A stretch of 64,000 nucleotides of DNA. It comes from JAJYTI01 sp035302145 (GTDB lineage: Bacteria > Bacteroidota > Bacteroidia > Flavobacteriales > Flavobacteriaceae). The position numbers and the translations under genes are program-made. A model generated the notes under the pieces. That model was not told the DNA's origin. It saw only the letters and a program-made list of their open reading frames with translations, and did no database searches. Shown one piece after another: positions 61,065 through 64,000 of the stretch (the first letter of the stretch is position 1; the number at the start of each line of letters is the position of its first letter). The stretch is from NCBI GenBank assembly GCA_035302145.1, contig DATGSX010000159.1, positions 17,860 through 81,859 on the forward strand. The letters run 5' to 3'.

Positions 61065-62834
61065 ATGAAAACAACTTTTGAAGCTTTAGGATTAGACGAG
61101 GTCTTCCTTAGAGCAATTACCGATTTGGGTTTTGAAACCCCGTCGGGAGTACAAGAACAAGCTATTCCACCATTATTAGAAAAAGACATGGACATGGTAG
61201 CTTTAGCCCAAACAGGAACTGGTAAAACAGCTGCATTTGGCTTCCCAATGTTACAGAAAATTGATGTAACCAATCGCGATACACAAGCTATTGTATTATC
61301 GCCTACCCGTGAGCTATGCTTACAGTTAACCAAAGAAATTCAACAATACGGAAAATACTTACCTGGACTAAATGTAGTTGCAGTGTATGGTGGTGCTAGT
61401 ATTAGCGAACAAGCAAGACAGCTTCGTAGAGGAGCACAGATTATTGTAGCCACACCAGGACGTATGAAAGATATGATTAGCCGTAGAATGGTAGACATAT
61501 CTAAGATTGACTACTGTGTATTGGACGAAGCAGATGAAATGCTGAACATGGGGTTCTACGAGGATATTACCGATATCTTATCGCATACGCCAAATACAAA
61601 ATATACTTGGCTATTTTCGGCTACTATGCCAAAAGAAGTCTCAAGGATTGCTAGTAAGTTCATGAAGGATCCACTAGAGATTACCGTGGGTTCCAAAAAC
61701 ATGGGTGCAACAAACGTATCGCATGAATACTATGTAGTAAATGCAAGAGATCGTTATGCAGCTCTAAAGAGTTTAGCAGATGTCAATCCTGATATATTTT
61801 CGGTAGTTTTTTGTAGAACCAAAAGAGATACCCAAAGAATAGCAGAAAATCTTATTGAAGATGGCTATAGTGCAGCGGCAATTCATGGCGACCTAAGCCA
61901 GAGCCAACGTGATATGGTAATGAACTCTTTCCGCAACAAGCAGATTCAAATGCTGGTAGCTACTGATGTTGCATCGCGAGGAATTGATGTGGATGATATA
62001 ACGCACGTTATAAACTATCAGTTACCCGATGAGGTGGAAATCTATACCCACCGAAGCGGACGTACAGGTCGTGCAGGAAAAGAAGGGGTTTCTATTGTAA
62101 TCGCTACTAGAGGCGAGCAGCGCAAGATTAAGATGATTGAGCGAATTATACAGCAGAAATTTACGCAAAAAGAAATTCCTACTGGAAAAGAGATTTGTGA
62201 AGTACAACTTTACCATCTTGCTAATTCTATTAAAAATACAGAGATCAACGAATCTATAGATGAGTATCTTCCAGAGATAAATACTTTGTTAGAGTCCTTC
62301 ACTAAAGAAGAATTGATTAAAAAATTCTTTTCGGTGGAATTTACCAAGTTCCATAATTACTATAAAAAGAAAAGAGATATCAATGTAGATGCAAGTCAAA
62401 GTACTGCTTCCGACGATGATTCCGTTCGCTATTTCTTAAATGTTGGTGAGAGAGATGATTTGAATTGGCAGCGATTAAAAGACTTCTTAGTCGAGGTGTT
62501 ATCAGTACAACAGGATGAGGTTTTCCGTGTAGATGTTATGAATACCTTCTCTTTCTTTAATACAGATAAGAAACACCAAGAAAAGGTGTTAGAGATACTT
62601 CCAACAATAGAATGGGAAGGACGTAAATTGTCTGTAGAAGTTTCTACTAGCAAACCAGGTGGTAGAGGAAGAAGAGGCGGAGGCGGTAGAGACCGAAATC
62701 GCGCAAGAGGAGGCCAAGGTGGTGGCAGACGCAGAAGAAGAGCTTCGGGTAGAAGAAGCGAACCAGCATCTAGCAGAGCTAGAAGCGGTGGTGGCGATAT
62801 TAAAAATACCAGAGGTAGGCGAAGAAGAAGATAA
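61065..62834 (+). CDS. DEAD-box RNA helicase (DeaD/CsdA-like) with Arg/Gly-rich tail
   Basis: ATP-dependent RNA helicase of 589 residues. Q motif near residue 8-30 (FEALGLDEVFLRAI ... PSGVQEQAIP), Walker A ALAQTGTGKTAAFGFP (about 46-60), PTRELCLQL, VLDEADEMLNMGF, SATMP, and the second RecA domain (ATDVASRGIDVDDI, HRSGRTGRAGKEG). Then a DbpA-like RNA-binding domain (VRYFLNVGERDDLNWQRLKD) and a 60-residue Arg/Gly-rich tail (RGGGGRDRNRARGG), typical for ribosome-assembly or cold-shock helicases. A long leader with a stem precedes it, which may regulate its translation. Confidence 0.93.
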   Translation: MKTTFEALGLDEVFLRAITDLGFETPSGVQEQAIPPLLEKDMDMVALAQTGTGKTAAFGFPMLQKIDVTNRDTQAIVLSPTRELCLQLTKEIQQYGKYLPGLNVVAVYGGASISEQARQLRRGAQIIVATPGRMKDMISRRMVDISKIDYCVLDEADEMLNMGFYEDITDILSHTPNTKYTWLFSATMPKEVSRIASKFMKDPLEITVGSKNMGATNVSHEYYVVNARDRYAALKSLADVNPDIFSVVFCRTKRDTQRIAENLIEDGYSAAAIHGDLSQSQRDMVMNSFRNKQIQMLVATDVASRGIDVDDITHVINYQLPDEVEIYTHRSGRTGRAGKEGVSIVIATRGEQRKIKMIERIIQQKFTQKEIPTGKEICEVQLYHLANSIKNTEINESIDEYLPEINTLLESFTKEELIKKFFSVEFTKFHNYYKKKRDINVDASQSTASDDDSVRYFLNVGERDDLNWQRLKDFLVEVLSVQQDEVFRVDVMNTFSFFNTDKKHQEKVLEILPTIEWEGRKLSVEVSTSKPGGRGRRGGGGRDRNRARGGQGGGRRRRRASGRRSEPASSRARSGGGDIKNTRGRRRRR

Positions 62835-62893
62835 ATCTTAGACTTTTGTCTAAACCTATCATAAAATATGTATTTTTGTTATAATACGTTGAT

Positions 62894-63688
62894 ATGAAAA
62901 GACTGATTCTAACATTGTTTCTTGCGTTTCCAATTCTATTAATTGGGCAAGTAAACGACACTATCCCAGAAAAGCCTCTAGAGCATCCTACCTATGATAT
63001 AATAGGTAAGGTGCTTAACGATGCTAATGATAAAGTAATGCCTAATGTGCATGTCATAAACTTAAATCAAGTGCACGGAACGGTTACAGAATCAGACGGA
63101 AGTTTTTCTATACCAGCAGCAGTAAACGATACGTTGTTTTTCTCCTATTTAGGATTTAAATCCATACGAGTGCGAGTAACCAATGACTGGTTTAAGTACG
63201 GGGACATTAAGGTGAAGATGACAGAGTTGAGCATTGCCCTTGAAGAGGTTCGATTGAATAACATTCAACTTACTGGATACTTAGAAGTAGATGCAAGAAT
63301 TATTCCTGTTTACGATGATTATCGTTACCGTATATCAGGATCAAGTCTTGGATACGAAGGGGGAAGCACACGAAAGTCCGCTGTTTCTAAGGTACTGAGC
63401 TCGGTGTTTAATCCGGCAGATTTTCTTTATAATGTATTTGGAAAAAGACCTAAACAAATGCGAAAACTCCGACAAATGAAGGAGGATAACCATATTAGGG
63501 ATTTGCTGCAAGATAAGTACGATAGAGAAACATTAATGGTAGTGCTGCAATTAGAAAGAGTAGATATCGATGAAATCCTAAGAAATTGTAATTTTTCAGG
63601 TGAGTTTATTCAGGCTGCATCCGATTTACAAATATTAGATGCAATAAGCGATTGCTACGAACAATATCGTGTATTGAATAGAGATTAA
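62894..63688 (+). CDS. Exported carboxypeptidase-regulatory-like domain protein
   Basis: A 264-residue protein with a signal peptide (MKRLILTLFLAFPILLIGQ). Next is a carboxypeptidase D regulatory-like domain (IIGKVLNDANDKVMPNVHVI ... GTVTESDGSFSIPAAVNDTL), as in the N-terminal part of TonB-dependent receptors, but with no barrel following. The C-terminal 140 residues are basic and unrecognised (VFGKRPKQMRKLRQMKEDNH). Probably periplasmic or outer-membrane associated. It follows the helicase by 59 bases, and a terminator lies after it. Confidence 0.8.
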   Translation: MKRLILTLFLAFPILLIGQVNDTIPEKPLEHPTYDIIGKVLNDANDKVMPNVHVINLNQVHGTVTESDGSFSIPAAVNDTLFFSYLGFKSIRVRVTNDWFKYGDIKVKMTELSIALEEVRLNNIQLTGYLEVDARIIPVYDDYRYRISGSSLGYEGGSTRKSAVSKVLSSVFNPADFLYNVFGKRPKQMRKLRQMKEDNHIRDLLQDKYDRETLMVVLQLERVDIDEILRNCNFSGEFIQAASDLQILDAISDCYEQYRVLNRD

Positions 63689-63709
63689 ATAAAATTAAAA
63701 GAAATATTT

Positions 63710-63745
63710 AAACCACTTAACAAATCAATACGTTAAGTGGTTTTT
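63710..63745 (+). terminator. Terminator after the regulatory-like-domain gene
   Basis: AAACCACTTAAC / GTTAAGTGGTTT stem with a 10-base loop and five Ts. Confidence 0.85.
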
Positions 63746-63755
63746 ACTTTACATC

Positions 63756-63869
63756 ATGTTGCAAGATTTTGTTCATTATTTCCTGCATTTTGGCTTTCCA
63801 CTAGCTATCGCTTTTTTCTTTTATAGAAATAGATGGAGGCATGTATACTTAATTCTCTTATTGACTTAG
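63756..63869 (+). pseudogene. DUF6122-family membrane protein, truncated by an insertion sequence
   Basis: Only 37 codons remain. They begin MLQDFVHYFLHFGFPLAIAF, and continue FFYRNRWRHVYLILLLT; the pattern of a His-rich amphipathic start, a membrane helix and a second helix fits the N-terminus of the flavobacterial DUF6122 family, which normally continues for about 60-100 further residues with a (V/I)DxDHLLA motif. Here the frame stops at TAG just where GGCACTTTGTC begins, the likely end of an IS1595-type element. The rest is presumably beyond the element, outside the window. Assignment rests on a short stretch. Confidence 0.55.
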
Positions 63870-64000
63870 GCACTTTGTCAATAGAGTTAAAAGTAGTAAA
63901 TTCGAGGGTCTAATACTTACAATTATGGAGCAAAGATATAAAAGCCTCTCTCTTTTTGAATTTCAAGAAAAATTTCCTGACGTGGAAAGTTGTCTATCTT
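63869..64000 (+). mobile_element. Left end of an IS1595-family insertion sequence (partial)
   Basis: From GGCACTTTGTCAATAGAG onward the sequence no longer matches the broken upstream gene and leads within about 55 bases to a transposase start. The first base is set by the reading-frame break and is approximate; the other end is beyond base 64000. Confidence 0.55.
63925..64000 (+). CDS. IS1595-family transposase (partial, N-terminus only)
   Basis: Twenty-five codons to the right edge, starting MEQRYKSLSLFEFQEKFPDV. The KSLSxFEFQxKFPDExSC pattern (the Cys is present at ESCLS) is the typical start of IS1595-type transposases, whose next part is a zinc ribbon. Too short to judge completeness; the assignment rests on this opening motif. 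Confidence 0.65.
   Translation, partial: MEQRYKSLSLFEFQEKFPDVESCLS

Noticed and set aside
1..64000. tRNA, rRNA or known riboswitches
   Set aside because: All gaps were read for cloverleaf arms, TTCGA-type T-loops and rRNA motifs; none was convincing.

Overview
The window is about 64 kb of AT-rich, gene-dense chromosome from a member of the Bacteroidota, most likely order Flavobacteriales. Three things support this: gliding genes gldF and gldG; three secreted proteins ending in type IX secretion (T9SS) sorting tails; and promoters of the Bacteroidota form TTG-N19-TAnnTTTG, found with exact spacing in front of a peroxiredoxin, L-serine dehydratase, HU and a surface protein. Several families typical of the phylum are present (DUF4290, DUF4294, DUF6952, DUF6122, LETM1-related). 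No rRNA, tRNA, CRISPR array, prophage or replication origin was recognised.

Layout. 1-9.2 kb, mostly minus strand: an LptF/G permease cut by the left edge, lolA, ftsK, a diacylglycerol/undecaprenol kinase, a DUF6952-thioredoxin-peroxiredoxin redox unit, an NhaC antiporter, and a trans-sulfuration PLP enzyme divergent from an Lrp/AsnC regulator. 9.3-26.1 kb, plus strand: lpdA, pabB-tilS-dsbD, pfkA-gap-sugar kinase, a secreted subtilase, comM, and a four-gene cassette (unknown small protein, 7-TM protein, histidine kinase, LuxR-type regulator). 26.1-36.3 kb: an RluA-type synthase, panB and sdaA (minus); dnaK (plus); dnaN, gldG-gldF, a monooxygenase-like protein and a SAM hydrolase (minus). 36.4-41.5 kb: phoH and two tandem BspA-like (DUF285) surface proteins made of 25-residue repeats. 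41.5-45.5 kb: M42 peptidase, DUF4294, START-like protein, class IV aminotransferase, YqgE. 45.65-47.43 kb: an intact IS1182-family element. 47.4-58.5 kb: HU, fmt-recQ-NTPase, DUF493, DUF4290-murA, an ECF sigma factor with a membrane partner, glutathione peroxidase, NDH-2 and a LETM1-related protein. 58.7-64 kb: Sir2, trmH-rdgB, a DEAD-box helicase with a structured leader, a carboxypeptidase-regulatory-like protein, and a DUF6122 gene broken by what looks like an IS1595-family element running off the right edge.

Most of the window is housekeeping: envelope biogenesis, central carbon metabolism, replication, chaperone and cofactor genes. The accessory interest lies in the repeat-built T9SS surface proteins (5 against 12 repeat units, with signs of recent duplication), the signalling cassette whose input genes have no known role, the two insertion sequences and their effects on neighbouring genes, and candidate regulatory structures upstream of gpx, dnaK and the DEAD-box helicase.
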